Shown here: one piece after another, positions 1 to 8,195 of the stretch
Numbering within the stretch: position 1 is the stretch's first letter
How the letters are laid out: every line of letters begins with the position of its first letter
NCBI GenBank assembly: GCA_027049035.1
Contig: JALTVI010000090.1
Location: 62,001 to 126,000, forward strand
Length of the DNA stretch: 64,000 nucleotides
From: Sulfurovum sp.
GTDB lineage: Bacteria > Campylobacterota > Campylobacteria > Campylobacterales > Sulfurovaceae
Direction: 5' to 3'
Position numbers and translations under genes: made by a program
The notes under the pieces: model-generated
Databases searched by the model: none
What the model saw: the letters and a program-made list of their open reading frames with translations, nothing else
What the model was told of the DNA's origin: nothing

Positions 1-513
1 TTAGAAAAGAAAGAGCAGCAGGTATACCCAGATGCCCGTCAGTGAAGTCAGCGCAATGCCGATGAATGTTCGCACTCCCGCCTTTCGGTGCGCATCGGAG
101 CCTACACCGGGCAGAATACCCCCGCGGCGGTACTCCCGCCAGGCACGCAGCAGTGTCGATGCCCAGATGCCAAGCGTCACTGTGGCAATGACAATATGTA
201 CCATCAGTACAACAAAGAGATAGTTGTGGGAGACGTGGGTATTCTGCACGAACGCCTCATACCCGCCGCCAAGGCGCACACCATACTCGAAGTAGCCCAC
301 TACCACAAGCGAAACGACAAAAATAACGCCCTGCACAATGCCGTGGAGTGTGTAGTACCCCCTGCGGGCTAAAGCGATGGCCACACCTACCAGCAGCGGC
401 AGGAGTGCCACCACAAGGGTAACAAAATCCATAAAAAAGGGGGCTTTGGTGCCCAGAAATCCGGGCTGGAACATATAGTCCATTTTCACTCCTGAAAAAT
501 CTTTTGCATTCAT
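1..513 (-). CDS. DUF420 family membrane protein
   Basis: A 170-residue integral membrane protein with about four hydrophobic segments (near residues 28-48, 57-75, 97-117 and 150-169) and conserved-looking histidines in the loops (the HVSHNY region near residue 95 and HIVIATV near residue 106). The pattern matches the DUF420 family, which is often found near heme-copper oxidase assembly genes; no reaction is established. The stop codon is at the first base of the window, so the gene is complete. The next gene upstream on the same strand is the aldehyde dehydrogenase at 782-2230, separated by a 268-bp gap filled with a duplicated repeat. The family call is from sequence pattern; the role is unknown. 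Confidence 0.75.
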   Translation of the reverse strand: MNAKDFSGVKMDYMFQPGFLGTKAPFFMDFVTLVVALLPLLVGVAIALARRGYYTLHGIVQGVIFVVSLVVVGYFEYGVRLGGGYEAFVQNTHVSHNYLFVVLMVHIVIATVTLGIWASTLLRAWREYRRGGILPGVGSDAHRKAGVRTFIGIALTSLTGIWVYLLLFLF

Positions 514-528
514 CTGTTAAGGAATCGG

Positions 529-752
529 TGGCTTTATCGCAGTGTATCCCCTTGTGGGATAGCCCCGCCTGACGCTTTCTTGCTGTATCACACTTGGGCG
601 AAGCTAAAGCTATCGCTTCCATCTCTCCGCTATTTCTCTTCCATTAATCTAGAAAGCGGGGGCCTTATTGAAGCGTATCCCGTTGTGGGATAGCCCCGCC
701 TAACGCTTTCTTGCTATATCGCACTTGGGGCGAAGCTAAAGCTGTCGCTTCC
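529..752. repeat. Tandem pair of ~90-bp imperfect repeats
   Basis: Two copies (529-620 and 661-752) share long identical blocks, including GTGGGATAGCCCCGCCT and GCGAAGCTAAAGCT. Each copy carries a nested hairpin, TATCCC-N5-GGGATA, and its outer ends are roughly inverted (GGCTTTA near the left end, TAAAGC near the right end). The copies differ by scattered substitutions and a 1-bp indel, so the duplication is not brand new. They occupy most of the gap between two co-directional genes. No transposase is nearby. Confidence 0.8.
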
Positions 753-781
753 TTGTTTCACACTATATTAGCTGCAAAAGT

Positions 782-2230
782 CTAACAGATGACCACCGAC
801 TTGATCTCCGTAAACTCCTCGAGCGCCCACTTCGGCCCTTCGCGCCCCACACCCGAGAGCTTCGCACCGCCGTAGGGCTGAACGTCAAAGCGCAGGGTCG
901 GGATGTCGTTAATGACCACGCCGCCACACTCGGCATCATCGATGAAGCACTGTACCAGTTTCAGGTCGTTTGTGAAGATACTAAACTGCAAGCCGTAGGG
1001 CGAATCGTTCATCTTTTCTATTGCCGTATCGTAGTTGGGTACGCTGACAAGGCTGACAATGGGGGCGAAGACCTCTTCACAGACAATCTTCATCTCATCG
1101 GTCACATCCGCCATCACGGTAGGCGGGAAGATGCCGCCCACCTCATCGCCGCCGGCGATGACGCGTGCCCCCTCGTTCTTTGCAGAAGCCACCCAGCTCT
1201 TGGCACGATGCTTGGACTCTTCGTCAATCAGCGGTCCCATAAAGGTATCTTCTTCGTAGGGCGAACCCACCTTGAGTTTTCGTGTCTCTTCGGCCATAAG
1301 TTCGGCAAACTGCTCGTAAACATCTTCGTTAACATAGATGCGCTGCAGAGAGATACACACCTGTCCGGAGTTGTAGAACGCTCCGTAGGCACACCGCTTG
1401 GCTGCCAGAGCCAGGTCGGCACTCTTGTCGATGTAGGTTGCCGCATTGCCGCCAAGCTCCAGGGAGACCTTTTTGATACCTGCCTGCTTGGTGATGATGT
1501 TGCCCACCGGTACCGAACCGGTAAAGGAGATGACACGGGGAATGTCGCTGGTTACCAGCGCTGAGCCCACTTCTGCATCACCGTAAACGACACTCAGAGC
1601 ATCTTGCACTGCATAGGGGGATTCGACAAAGAGCTGTGAGAGCATATAGGCACTCATCGGCGCTTCGGGGGTCGGTTTGAGCACCACCGCATTTCCCGCT
1701 CCCAGTGCCGGAGCGATCTTGTGGGCAACCAGGTTGAGCGGAAAGTTGAACGGGGTAATGGCCACCACCACACCCACAGGCTCACGTCGGAAAAAGGCTG
1801 TCGTCTTCTTACCGCTTGGCATCAGGTCGGTAGGGATCGTCTCACCGTGCAGGTTGGCAAGCTCCATCGCAGTGATCTTGATGGTCTCCGCACACCGCTC
1901 CACTTCGATGCGCGCAAAGGCGATGGGTTTGGCCACCTCTTTGGCAAGCATCATCGCAAAGGCTTCCTTTTCCGTCTCAAGCTTCATGGCAACATCCTCA
2001 AGCCACTTGATGCGCTGTGAGAGCGGGCTCTTTTTGGCTTCACGCGATGCCATCTGTGCGATCTTGAGCGCCTTTTGGGCATCTTCGGCATTGCAGACGG
2101 GTGCCGTACTGACTACAGCGCCGTCATAAGGGCTCTTGCGTTGCGTTTTTGCTTCTCTGCTCTCCTGTGTCGAGCCAAAGAAGATCTTCGCTTCCGCCAC
2201 TTCCGTTTTGCTGTCGAATATACCGAACAT
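782..2230 (-). CDS. NAD(P)-dependent aldehyde dehydrogenase (GapN-like)
   Basis: A 482-residue member of the aldehyde dehydrogenase superfamily, which oxidises aldehydes to acids with NAD(P). Visible landmarks are the TPFNFPLN segment of the cofactor-binding fold, SFTGSVPVG, the general-base motif ELGGNA, and the catalytic cysteine in NSGQVCIS, followed by EEVFAP. Length is normal for the family. Sequence feel is closest to non-phosphorylating glyceraldehyde-3-phosphate or lactaldehyde dehydrogenases, but the substrate cannot be read from sequence alone. A strong GGAGGG ribosome binding site precedes the ATG. It stands between the DUF420 gene and the nap cluster with its own 5' gap of about 130 bp, in which I see no clear element. 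Confidence 0.85.
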   Translation of the reverse strand: MFGIFDSKTEVAEAKIFFGSTQESREAKTQRKSPYDGAVVSTAPVCNAEDAQKALKIAQMASREAKKSPLSQRIKWLEDVAMKLETEKEAFAMMLAKEVAKPIAFARIEVERCAETIKITAMELANLHGETIPTDLMPSGKKTTAFFRREPVGVVVAITPFNFPLNLVAHKIAPALGAGNAVVLKPTPEAPMSAYMLSQLFVESPYAVQDALSVVYGDAEVGSALVTSDIPRVISFTGSVPVGNIITKQAGIKKVSLELGGNAATYIDKSADLALAAKRCAYGAFYNSGQVCISLQRIYVNEDVYEQFAELMAEETRKLKVGSPYEEDTFMGPLIDEESKHRAKSWVASAKNEGARVIAGGDEVGGIFPPTVMADVTDEMKIVCEEVFAPIVSLVSVPNYDTAIEKMNDSPYGLQFSIFTNDLKLVQCFIDDAECGGVVINDIPTLRFDVQPYGGAKLSGVGREGPKWALEEFTEIKSVVIC

Positions 2231-2361
2231 CGTTCACCCTCCATCTATAATTAATGAATTGTATCTCCAATATCAGTTATTGAGGTTTCGCTCGATAGTT
2301 CTTCAGAGATATCAATTAAGATGGTTGATTATAACGAATGGGGAGTTAAAGTAGGTCGCGC

Positions 2362-2595
2362 TCACCCTTTGGGGTCGCACGAATCATTCGGGCAGTAACT
2401 TTTTTTCAAAATGAATTTGTAGATGATATCCTTTATCATCAGTATCAGACACCATACCCAGAGGATATCGATGATGATATTGTCTTTGTACTCCAGCCCG
2501 AAACGCAGCAGCGGCCATCCGATGAGGATGATGTACTTCATATAGTAGAAGAAGAGAATGCCCGTGCCGTAGAGCTCTTTGAGTACCTGTTTCAC
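2362..2595 (-). CDS. Small hydrophobic protein at the end of the nap cluster
   Basis: A 77-residue protein with two long hydrophobic stretches (about residues 10-32 and 42-64) and a cytosolic-looking tail containing CPNDSC. It begins with GTG directly after the stop codon of the 103-residue gene upstream (TAG then GTG), so translation is probably coupled. It is the last gene of the co-directional nap series. I do not recognise the family. The CxxxxC tail could bind metal or form a disulfide, which is speculation. Confidence 0.6.
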   Translation of the reverse strand: MKQVLKELYGTGILFFYYMKYIILIGWPLLRFGLEYKDNIIIDILWVWCLILMIKDIIYKFILKKSYCPNDSCDPKG

Positions 2596-2907
2596 CTATG
2601 CCTCGAAGTTGGGCGTACCATCGGGCATATGCTCCATATTTTCGCGCTTGGCCTCCTGCTCGGCCTCGTACGCGTTCATCTGCATACGCACTTCGTTGAT
2701 CTGCTCCGGGGTCACCCCCTCGTCACTTGACCAGATCACCTCCACATCGTCACCGTACTCTTTGCCCATCTCCTCTATCTTGTCAGCATACTCGTAGACA
2801 TCGAGGACAATCACCGGATCTGCATCGGGCTTTTCGGTATCGACCAGTTCAATGTACCAGCGTCCAATCGGGCTTGTCTTGATGGTAGATTCAAATATGG
2901 CTGCCAT
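2596..2907 (-). CDS. Conserved-looking hypothetical protein of the nap cluster
   Basis: A 103-residue soluble acidic protein with no signal peptide and a predicted helix-rich C-terminal half ending in MPDGTPNFEA. It starts 2 bp after the napD stop codon and ends where the next small gene begins, so it is embedded in the nap operon. I do not recognise a domain. Position directly after napD suggests a cytoplasmic role in nitrate reductase maturation, but that is inference from context only. Confidence 0.65.
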   Translation of the reverse strand: MAAIFESTIKTSPIGRWYIELVDTEKPDADPVIVLDVYEYADKIEEMGKEYGDDVEVIWSSDEGVTPEQINEVRMQMNAYEAEQEAKRENMEHMPDGTPNFEA

Positions 2908-2909
2908 GG

Positions 2910-3269
2910 CTAAAATCCTAGTTTCTTATGTTTGAGATCCCCGTGATAGACGACATCCTTGGGGTCGATGTTCTCATCCTGAAGCACGTCAGGTACCGGA
3001 TTTTCGGATTCAAGACGCTTGATCTCCTCATCGAGTTCATCTTCCTGATAGGTCATCATCATATCTGCCGCAATCACCTCGGGAATACGCTGTATTTTAA
3101 TGAGTTTTTCAATCTCCTCTTCGACCCCCTCACCTTCGACGGTGACGATAATCTTTCCCTTCTCTTTGTCATGCACATGGTAGTCGACATAGTCAGCTTC
3201 CTTGAACTGTTCGACCAGCATATCGATATGCTTTGGCAGTGCCTGCACTACAATACTTGATACATTCAT
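2910..3269 (-). CDS. napD: NapD, chaperone for nitrate reductase NapA
   Basis: A 119-residue protein with the ferredoxin-like NapD fold: the N-terminal MNVSSIVVQALP strand and the later GKIIVTVEGEG and IPEVIAADMMMTYQED segments are typical. NapD binds the twin-arginine signal peptide of NapA in the cytoplasm and holds back export until the molybdenum cofactor is in place. The C-terminal ~35 residues beyond the core are longer than in the enterobacterial protein and rich in acidic residues. It is separated from napL upstream by 153 bp that contain a palindromic element, unlike the tight spacing elsewhere in the operon. Confidence 0.88.
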   Translation of the reverse strand: MNVSSIVVQALPKHIDMLVEQFKEADYVDYHVHDKEKGKIIVTVEGEGVEEEIEKLIKIQRIPEVIAADMMMTYQEDELDEEIKRLESENPVPDVLQDENIDPKDVVYHGDLKHKKLGF

Positions 3270-3317
3270 TGTTTCTCCTCTTTATTGTTTTAATTCACCA
3301 CATTGCATTTTTGCCTT

Positions 3318-3403
3318 TGTGTTGACTCGATGGCGACAAAGGAGCACCCAACCCGGAGGGCGGCTCTGCCGTTTGCGACTGCCAGAGCTATCGAGTCAAC
3401 ACA
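3318..3403. repeat. Palindromic structured repeat, copy 1
   Basis: An 86-bp element between napL and napD, bounded by a perfect 14-bp inverted repeat (TGTGTTGACTCGAT at the left, its complement at 3390-3403). An inner stem pairs GCTCTG (3363-3368) with CAGAGC (3383-3388). The interior blocks GGCGACAAAGGAGCAC and GTTTGCGACTGCCAGAGC recur, in opposite orientation, in the element at 14062-14223, while the outer arms differ in a compensated way. Confidence 0.85.
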
Positions 3404-3422
3404 CAATAGCCAAAGAACGTTA

Positions 3423-4379
3423 TTACTTATTCAGGTCCCACACCATAACCGTCTTGTCGTCACTGGCGGAGTAGAGCCTGTTTTCATCTTTGAAAATGAT
3501 TACATTAAGTGTACTCTTTTGTCCTTTAAGCACAGCCAATTTGGAGTGCGTCAAGGTGTTGAAAACGGAAATACTGTTGTCCTCATCCATCGCAAACGCC
3601 ACCTTTCTGCCACTGGGGCTGAGTGCGGTCGCGTAGATGAGAAAATTTCCCTGAATGTAGCTGCCTTTGCCCGTAGCGACATCATAGAGCGCTCCGCGTC
3701 TGTCCTGCCCTGCGGCAGCGACCATACCATTTTTGAAATCGACCTTGTAGACATTGTCTACATTGAGCCCCTCCAGCGTCTTGAGTATCTTTCCTGTCTG
3801 CACATCCACCACACTGAGCACACCGCTCTCGCAGGAGAATACCGCCTGTGTTCTATCTTCATTGAGCGCGAAATCGGAAAATTTCGACTCGCTCAGCTGC
3901 ACACGGTAGCGCTCTTTTCTGGTTTCCGTATCAAAAAGAGAGACCTCGTCACTCAGATAGCCCAGCAGAATGTGTGTTTTGTCTACAAAACGCGCCTTGA
4001 TCAGCGGCTTTTTGTCTTTGTGCGAAAGTAGCTGCGTCAGTTTGCCGTTTTCGAAAATGTAGAGGTTGGAGTATCCACCGATACCGCTGTCACTGAGCAG
4101 CAGATAGCGCTCCCCGATGCGGTCGGTACTCATCACTCTTGCGGGCATCATGTCACCCATAAAATCCTTGACATCAGGAATGGCAATCTCTTTGAGCTTC
4201 TGCAGCGTGTTGGCATCGTAGACTTCGATGTGTCCTGCATCGGTTGCGATGGTAAGCAGGTTCTCAGAGAGTACCATATCTTTCGCGATACCGTTCAGGA
4301 CGATGGAGGAGGTGGGTGCAAGCTGGGCAGTGGCCCATACCGACACACTCAAAATAAGTAAAAGCAGAAGCCTTCTCAC
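3423..4379 (-). CDS. napL: NapL, exported beta-propeller protein of the nitrate reductase operon
   Basis: A 318-residue protein with an N-terminal Sec signal peptide (about residues 1-18, ending AQLAP) followed by WD40/YVTN-type blades, for example VYDANTLQKL, SLFDTETRK, VDVQTGKILKTL, VFNTLTHSKL and a final VMVWDLNK. NapL is the Campylobacterota-specific member of the nap operon; its biochemical role is not firmly known. It starts with GTG and overlaps the stop codon of the 112-residue gene upstream by four bases, so translation is coupled. Location is expected to be periplasmic. Confidence 0.85.
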   Translation of the reverse strand: MRRLLLLLILSVSVWATAQLAPTSSIVLNGIAKDMVLSENLLTIATDAGHIEVYDANTLQKLKEIAIPDVKDFMGDMMPARVMSTDRIGERYLLLSDSGIGGYSNLYIFENGKLTQLLSHKDKKPLIKARFVDKTHILLGYLSDEVSLFDTETRKERYRVQLSESKFSDFALNEDRTQAVFSCESGVLSVVDVQTGKILKTLEGLNVDNVYKVDFKNGMVAAAGQDRRGALYDVATGKGSYIQGNFLIYATALSPSGRKVAFAMDEDNSISVFNTLTHSKLAVLKGQKSTLNVIIFKDENRLYSASDDKTVMVWDLNK

Positions 4380-4714
4380 ACCAGCTCCTCAACCCGCTTC
4401 AGCACCAGTGCCGCAATCGCCTCTTCGTCCAGGTCGGACTTGACACCGTAAAGGTCACCCTCCGAAGCGATGAAGTTCGTGAAAGCTTCATCGGATTCAA
4501 GTGCCTCTGCTAACGTTGCCATCTTCTCCTCACCCAATGCTTTCTGTACCGGCTCGGCAATGTAGATGATGAAGTTGTACTCCTCAAAATCGAACTCGAA
4601 CTCTTCGGAGTCGTAATCTTCATAGTTCTCATCCACATTGAGCAGGTGGCGCAGCTCTACATCTTTGTCTTCAAGCTTTTCGAACAGGTTTGGGTATAGC
4701 TCTTGTAAGTTCAT
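4376..4714 (-). CDS. Acidic hypothetical protein between napF and napL
   Basis: A 112-residue, very acidic cytoplasmic protein (EDYDSEEFEFDFEEYNFIIY near residue 35) without signal peptide or cysteines. It overlaps napF by 4 bp (ATGA) and napL by 4 bp, so it is translationally coupled on both sides and certainly belongs to the nap operon. I do not recognise the family. A role in Nap assembly or folding is plausible from the tight coupling but not shown. Confidence 0.7.
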   Translation of the reverse strand: MNLQELYPNLFEKLEDKDVELRHLLNVDENYEDYDSEEFEFDFEEYNFIIYIAEPVQKALGEEKMATLAEALESDEAFTNFIASEGDLYGVKSDLDEEAIAALVLKRVEELV

Positions 4715-5253
4715 TTGTTTCTCCGTTTCTTTGAGGATGCCTCTGTCAAAGCAAAGGCTTCATATGAAATCGCCTGTGTCGGACAGCGCGAAAGGCAGAA
4801 GCCGCAGGCGGTGCACTTCTCCTCGTCGATGACGGGGTTGAAAAGCCCGTTAAAGAGTATGGCATCATCTATACAGGGCTCCTTGCAGCTGTGGCATATC
4901 ACCCCGTGGTGTGCCACACACGCCTCAAGCGAAATTTTGAAAACCGCATTGAGACTGCTTTGGGTACCTTCATGCGAAAGTGAGAGCACATCCGCCTCGC
5001 ATACATTTGCACATTCGTCACAGAAGGTACACCCGTTTTGCTTAAAGGTAAGCGCAGGCGTTCCCTCTTCAGTGATAAAGATGATCTTTTCGTCACAGGA
5101 AGCGACACAGGCTTTGCTCTCGCAGCCCGGGCACTCACTCTGAAAAAGAGATTCACTCTTACCATACGGCGGTCTTACCAAAAGAGGCGACGCCTCTTTG
5201 GCAGAACCCAGTCTGGTGGCAAAAGAGGTAAAAAGCTCTCTTCTGCTCGCCAC
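4711..5253 (-). CDS. napF: NapF, multi-cluster ferredoxin-type protein
   Basis: A 180-residue soluble iron-sulfur protein with four cysteine groups visible: CPGCESKACVASC, CTFCDECANVC, a CHSCKEPC group and CTACGFCLSRCP. NapF proteins act in the cytoplasm and are thought to help mature or load NapA. It begins with GTG overlapping the TAG stop of napB (TAGTG), so it is translated by coupling. The N-terminal RRELFTSF segment resembles the start of other NapF proteins. Confidence 0.88.
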   Translation of the reverse strand: MASRRELFTSFATRLGSAKEASPLLVRPPYGKSESLFQSECPGCESKACVASCDEKIIFITEEGTPALTFKQNGCTFCDECANVCEADVLSLSHEGTQSSLNAVFKISLEACVAHHGVICHSCKEPCIDDAILFNGLFNPVIDEEKCTACGFCLSRCPTQAISYEAFALTEASSKKRRNK

Positions 5254-6194
5254 TATTTGACACCTTCGTCGATGACATCTGCCAGGTTGGACTTGGTTTT
5301 CAAATCACCTGTAAGACCATCAGGCTGGAACGTATTGGCGACTGCAGTCTGTACGTTTGCCTGCGGTGCGTGACACTGTGAACAGTTGTAACGTCCCTGA
5401 TAGAGGTGATTCAGCTTTTTCTTCTTGGCAAGCGTAATATCACCCACATTGCCGATATCACCCTTGGGACCGACCACTTTTCCCTCTTTGACAAGCTCAC
5501 CGTTTTTCAATACAGTTTCTGGTCTGTAGTCTGTAAAGTGAGATGGCGGAATCGGTGTAGCACCTACCCCTTTTGCCACGTCAGGCATGTGACACCCTAG
5601 ACACTGATTGTTGTCTTTGGTAATCGGAAGCAGACCATCCACTGAGTGTGGGATCATTGGCGGTGCATTGACATAGGCACGTTCAAATCTCGGTGCTGTT
5701 CCCGGTGCGGGTCTGTCCTCTTTTACTTCAGGCGGCGCGACATTGTCTTCACTGAAGAGCGATGTCTTTCTCAGACCAAGTACGGTCTCATCCACTACCT
5801 TCTTGTTGCCAAGATCCTCTTTCGCAATACGCTTTGGATCGGCTACCTTTTCGTTGATATTGATCACCTTCGGTCCTGCAGCTGCCGCAGGTGCAGCCGC
5901 ACCGCCGCCACCCTTGATGGCGTCAGCCATTGCAGCCATATCCACATCTGAGAGTGACTTCACCTGCCCGGCCATAATGCCTTTCATCGCACCGCCGTAG
6001 GTTCCGGCCTTGTAGCCTTTGAGGGCTGCAACGATCTCCTCTTTGGACATATCTTTGACCACTTTGGATTTACCCATCGCCTTCTTTTCGAAGTTCGCTC
6101 CGTGACATCCGACACAGGCTGCCGTACTGGCCCCGTAAAGCGCCGACGCCGCAAGCAGCGATCCCGCTGCCAGAAGTTTGATTGTTCGTTTCAT
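5253..6194 (-). CDS. napB: NapB with an N-terminal cytochrome c domain fusion
   Basis: A 313-residue exported cytochrome with three heme sites. Residues 1-21 form a signal peptide; residues ~22-95 are a class I cytochrome c domain with CVGCH; a GGGG/Ala-Pro-rich linker (about 95-108) joins it to a standard NapB module with CLGCH and CSQCH and the usual histidine-bearing PPMIPHS and PIPPSHF segments. NapB passes electrons to NapA in the periplasm. Standard NapB is a diheme protein about half this length, so the extra domain is unusual. The extra domain matches the neighbouring free cytochrome (6209-6496) at 51 of 61 positions from STAACVGCH onward, pointing to tandem duplication followed by fusion. 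The fused domain may be the built-in electron donor to NapB. Confidence 0.9.
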   Translation of the reverse strand: MKRTIKLLAAGSLLAASALYGASTAACVGCHGANFEKKAMGKSKVVKDMSKEEIVAALKGYKAGTYGGAMKGIMAGQVKSLSDVDMAAMADAIKGGGGAAAPAAAAGPKVININEKVADPKRIAKEDLGNKKVVDETVLGLRKTSLFSEDNVAPPEVKEDRPAPGTAPRFERAYVNAPPMIPHSVDGLLPITKDNNQCLGCHMPDVAKGVGATPIPPSHFTDYRPETVLKNGELVKEGKVVGPKGDIGNVGDITLAKKKKLNHLYQGRYNCSQCHAPQANVQTAVANTFQPDGLTGDLKTKSNLADVIDEGVK

Positions 6195-6208
6195 ACTCTA
6201 CCTCCCAC

Positions 6209-6496
6209 TTATTTTTTGATCTCAGCTGCGATCGCCTCGATGTCAGCATCGGAAAGTGACTTAACCTGCCCCTGCATAACACCTTTCATCGCACCGCCGA
6301 ACGTTCCGGCCTTGTAACCTTTGAGCGCTGCAATGATCTCCTCTTTGGACAGATCTTTGACGATCTTGGATTTACCCAGTGCCGCCTTGCCGAAGTCTGC
6401 ACCGTGACACCCAACACACGCTGCCGTACTTGCCGCATACATCGCTGTCGCGCCAAAAAGTACGCTTACTGCCATTACCTTTACTGCTCTTTTCAT
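6209..6496 (-). CDS. Periplasmic monoheme cytochrome c (c553-like)
   Basis: A 95-residue protein: signal peptide (about residues 1-22), then a compact class I cytochrome c domain with CVGCH and a candidate distal methionine in GGAMKGVMQGQ. The start was placed at the ATG at 6496 because AGAAGGAGAAG precedes it; the reading frame is open further upstream but that part lies inside napH. It sits between napH and napB and is nearly identical to the N-terminal domain of that NapB. Likely a small electron carrier to the nitrate reductase. Confidence 0.85.
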   Translation of the reverse strand: MKRAVKVMAVSVLFGATAMYAASTAACVGCHGADFGKAALGKSKIVKDLSKEEIIAALKGYKAGTFGGAMKGVMQGQVKSLSDADIEAIAAEIKK

Positions 6497-6533
6497 CTTC
6501 TTCTCCTTCTTTGTTTGGTATGAAGCACGCCTC

Positions 6534-7355
6534 TTAGGCTGTCGCTTCCTTTTGCTTCTGCGCCATTGCGCGAATGCCAAATTCCAGTGCGTTGTCACCG
6601 CACACATCGATACATCGGCCACAGTTGGTACACTCACCATCCGTTACCGATACACTCTCTTTGTTGATCATCCAAAGCACCTGGTTCTCGGGACAGACCA
6701 CCTTGCACTCCATACAGGCCGTGCAGGCATCATGATCGTGCTTGACACGGATCAGACTCTTCTGCCCTATCAGCGAATAGGCTGCACCCAGCGGACAGAC
6801 ATGGCCGCACCATCCGTTCTTGACCCCAAAGAGGTCGAAGAGGAAGATGGCTATGACCACCGATATGCCGGCACCGAATCCGAAGATGATGCCACGCTGC
6901 ATGATCGTAATGGGGCTTAGTACTTCAAATGCCGCCACACCCACGACTGCCGAGACGATCAGCCCAAGCACCATCAGCCAGTAGCGTACACTGCGCTTGA
7001 GAAAGCGGTAGTTGACCTCCTCCTTGTCAAGCTTCAGTACCCGTCTGAGCCAGTTTGCCAGATCGGTGACCATATTGATGGGACAGACCCAGCTGCAAAA
7101 CGCCCTTCCTCCTATAACGAAGTAAAAGAGCGTGATGATCGCCGCACCAAGCAGTACATCACTGCCTATGACAAACCCCGTTGCAAGCACCTGCAGTGTC
7201 GTGTAGGGGTCTGCCAGCGGAATCACACCAAAGAGCACGGACGATCCGAACGTACCTTTGAGGATGTTCCATCCATAAGCGTTGGCGCCGAAGTAGAGCA
7301 CCAAAAGCCCTATCTGCGTAAACCGTCTAAGAAGCAGGTATTTGATCTTTTTCAT
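6534..7355 (-). CDS. napH: NapH, membrane iron-sulfur quinol-dehydrogenase subunit
   Basis: A 273-residue membrane protein with about four transmembrane helices, two cytoplasmic CxxxCP motifs (FCSWVCP and WCGHVCP) and two C-terminal [4Fe-4S] ferredoxin motifs (CTACMECKVVCP and CTNCGRCIDVC). With NapG it forms the NapGH complex, which oxidises quinol and passes electrons to NapB. Length and motif order fit the family. ATGA overlap with napG shows coupling. Confidence 0.93.
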   Translation of the reverse strand: MKKIKYLLLRRFTQIGLLVLYFGANAYGWNILKGTFGSSVLFGVIPLADPYTTLQVLATGFVIGSDVLLGAAIITLFYFVIGGRAFCSWVCPINMVTDLANWLRRVLKLDKEEVNYRFLKRSVRYWLMVLGLIVSAVVGVAAFEVLSPITIMQRGIIFGFGAGISVVIAIFLFDLFGVKNGWCGHVCPLGAAYSLIGQKSLIRVKHDHDACTACMECKVVCPENQVLWMINKESVSVTDGECTNCGRCIDVCGDNALEFGIRAMAQKQKEATA

Positions 7356-8191
7356 CAGTACGCTATCTCCTTATTGAGGTAATCTACAGGGGTCTCTTCG
7401 CTCCGCTTCGTTTTCGTCTCTATCTTATCCATATCGCGATCACCGACTCTAAGCTGGTCTTTCTTGTCCCAGCCTTTGACATAGTGATCACCCGCTTTAC
7501 CGGTTGCATAATCGGTCGGCAGCACAAATATCGCCGCCTTTTCGGTCACACACGCCTTTTCACACAGTCCGCAGCCCGTACAGACATCCGAATGGACCAC
7601 CGGCAGCAAAAACGCATGCTTTCCGGTACGGTCGTTTTTCTGATATTCCAGTGAGATCGCTTCATCCATCAGCGGGCAGGCGCGGTAGCACGCATCGCAC
7701 TGCAGTCCCCAGAAGGCGACACAGCTCTCTTTGTGTACCACGGCCAGCCCCATTCTTGCCTTCTTGATGTCAAGTTCGCCCTTCTCATCCGTGACTGACG
7801 CCTCGCTGAGCGCTCCGGAGGGACAGACAGGTACACAGGGAATATCATCGCACATATAGCACGGTACATCCCGCGGTGTGAAGAACGGGGTACCGACCAG
7901 CTTGTGGTCACCGCCCTTTGCCATCTTCAGTGTTCCAGGACGCTGTTTGCCCGTCTCCTTGTCCACATTGGTGTCACGGTTGACACAGGCTTCTGCACAG
8001 AGACCACACTTGATGCACGCTTTGAGGAAATCCTCTTCGGGCAGTGCACCGGGCGGTCTGAGCACCAGCTTCGCAGCCTTGGCTTCAGCGCTGTACCCGC
8101 TCCACAACACACCTGCAAATGCTGTCAGCCCGACACTCTGCAGTGTCGTTGCCATAAACTTTCGTCTGCTGTTGTCGGAGCTCTTTGCCAT
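7355..8191 (-). CDS. napG: NapG, periplasmic ferredoxin of the NapGH complex
   Basis: A 278-residue protein with a twin-arginine signal (SRRKFMATTL at residues 8-17) and four cysteine clusters: CIKCGLCAEAC near 59-69, CYMCDDIPCVPVC near 111-123, a cluster with CDACYRAC near 165-172, and CTGCGLCEKAC near 204-214. It receives electrons from NapH and delivers them to NapB. It begins 4 bp after napA stops and overlaps napH by ATGA. Confidence 0.93.
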   Translation of the reverse strand: MAKSSDNSRRKFMATTLQSVGLTAFAGVLWSGYSAEAKAAKLVLRPPGALPEEDFLKACIKCGLCAEACVNRDTNVDKETGKQRPGTLKMAKGGDHKLVGTPFFTPRDVPCYMCDDIPCVPVCPSGALSEASVTDEKGELDIKKARMGLAVVHKESCVAFWGLQCDACYRACPLMDEAISLEYQKNDRTGKHAFLLPVVHSDVCTGCGLCEKACVTEKAAIFVLPTDYATGKAGDHYVKGWDKKDQLRVGDRDMDKIETKTKRSEETPVDYLNKEIAY

Positions 8192-8195
8192 CTAC

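Noticed and set aside
529-752. Considered as an insertion sequence or its remnant
   Set aside because: No transposase fragment and no target-site duplication seen; the unit is tandemly repeated instead.
3321-3331. GTTGACTCGAT considered as a half-site of the TTGAC box
   Set aside because: Its partner is 60 bp away as the arm of a repeat, not at the 4-bp spacing of regulator boxes.
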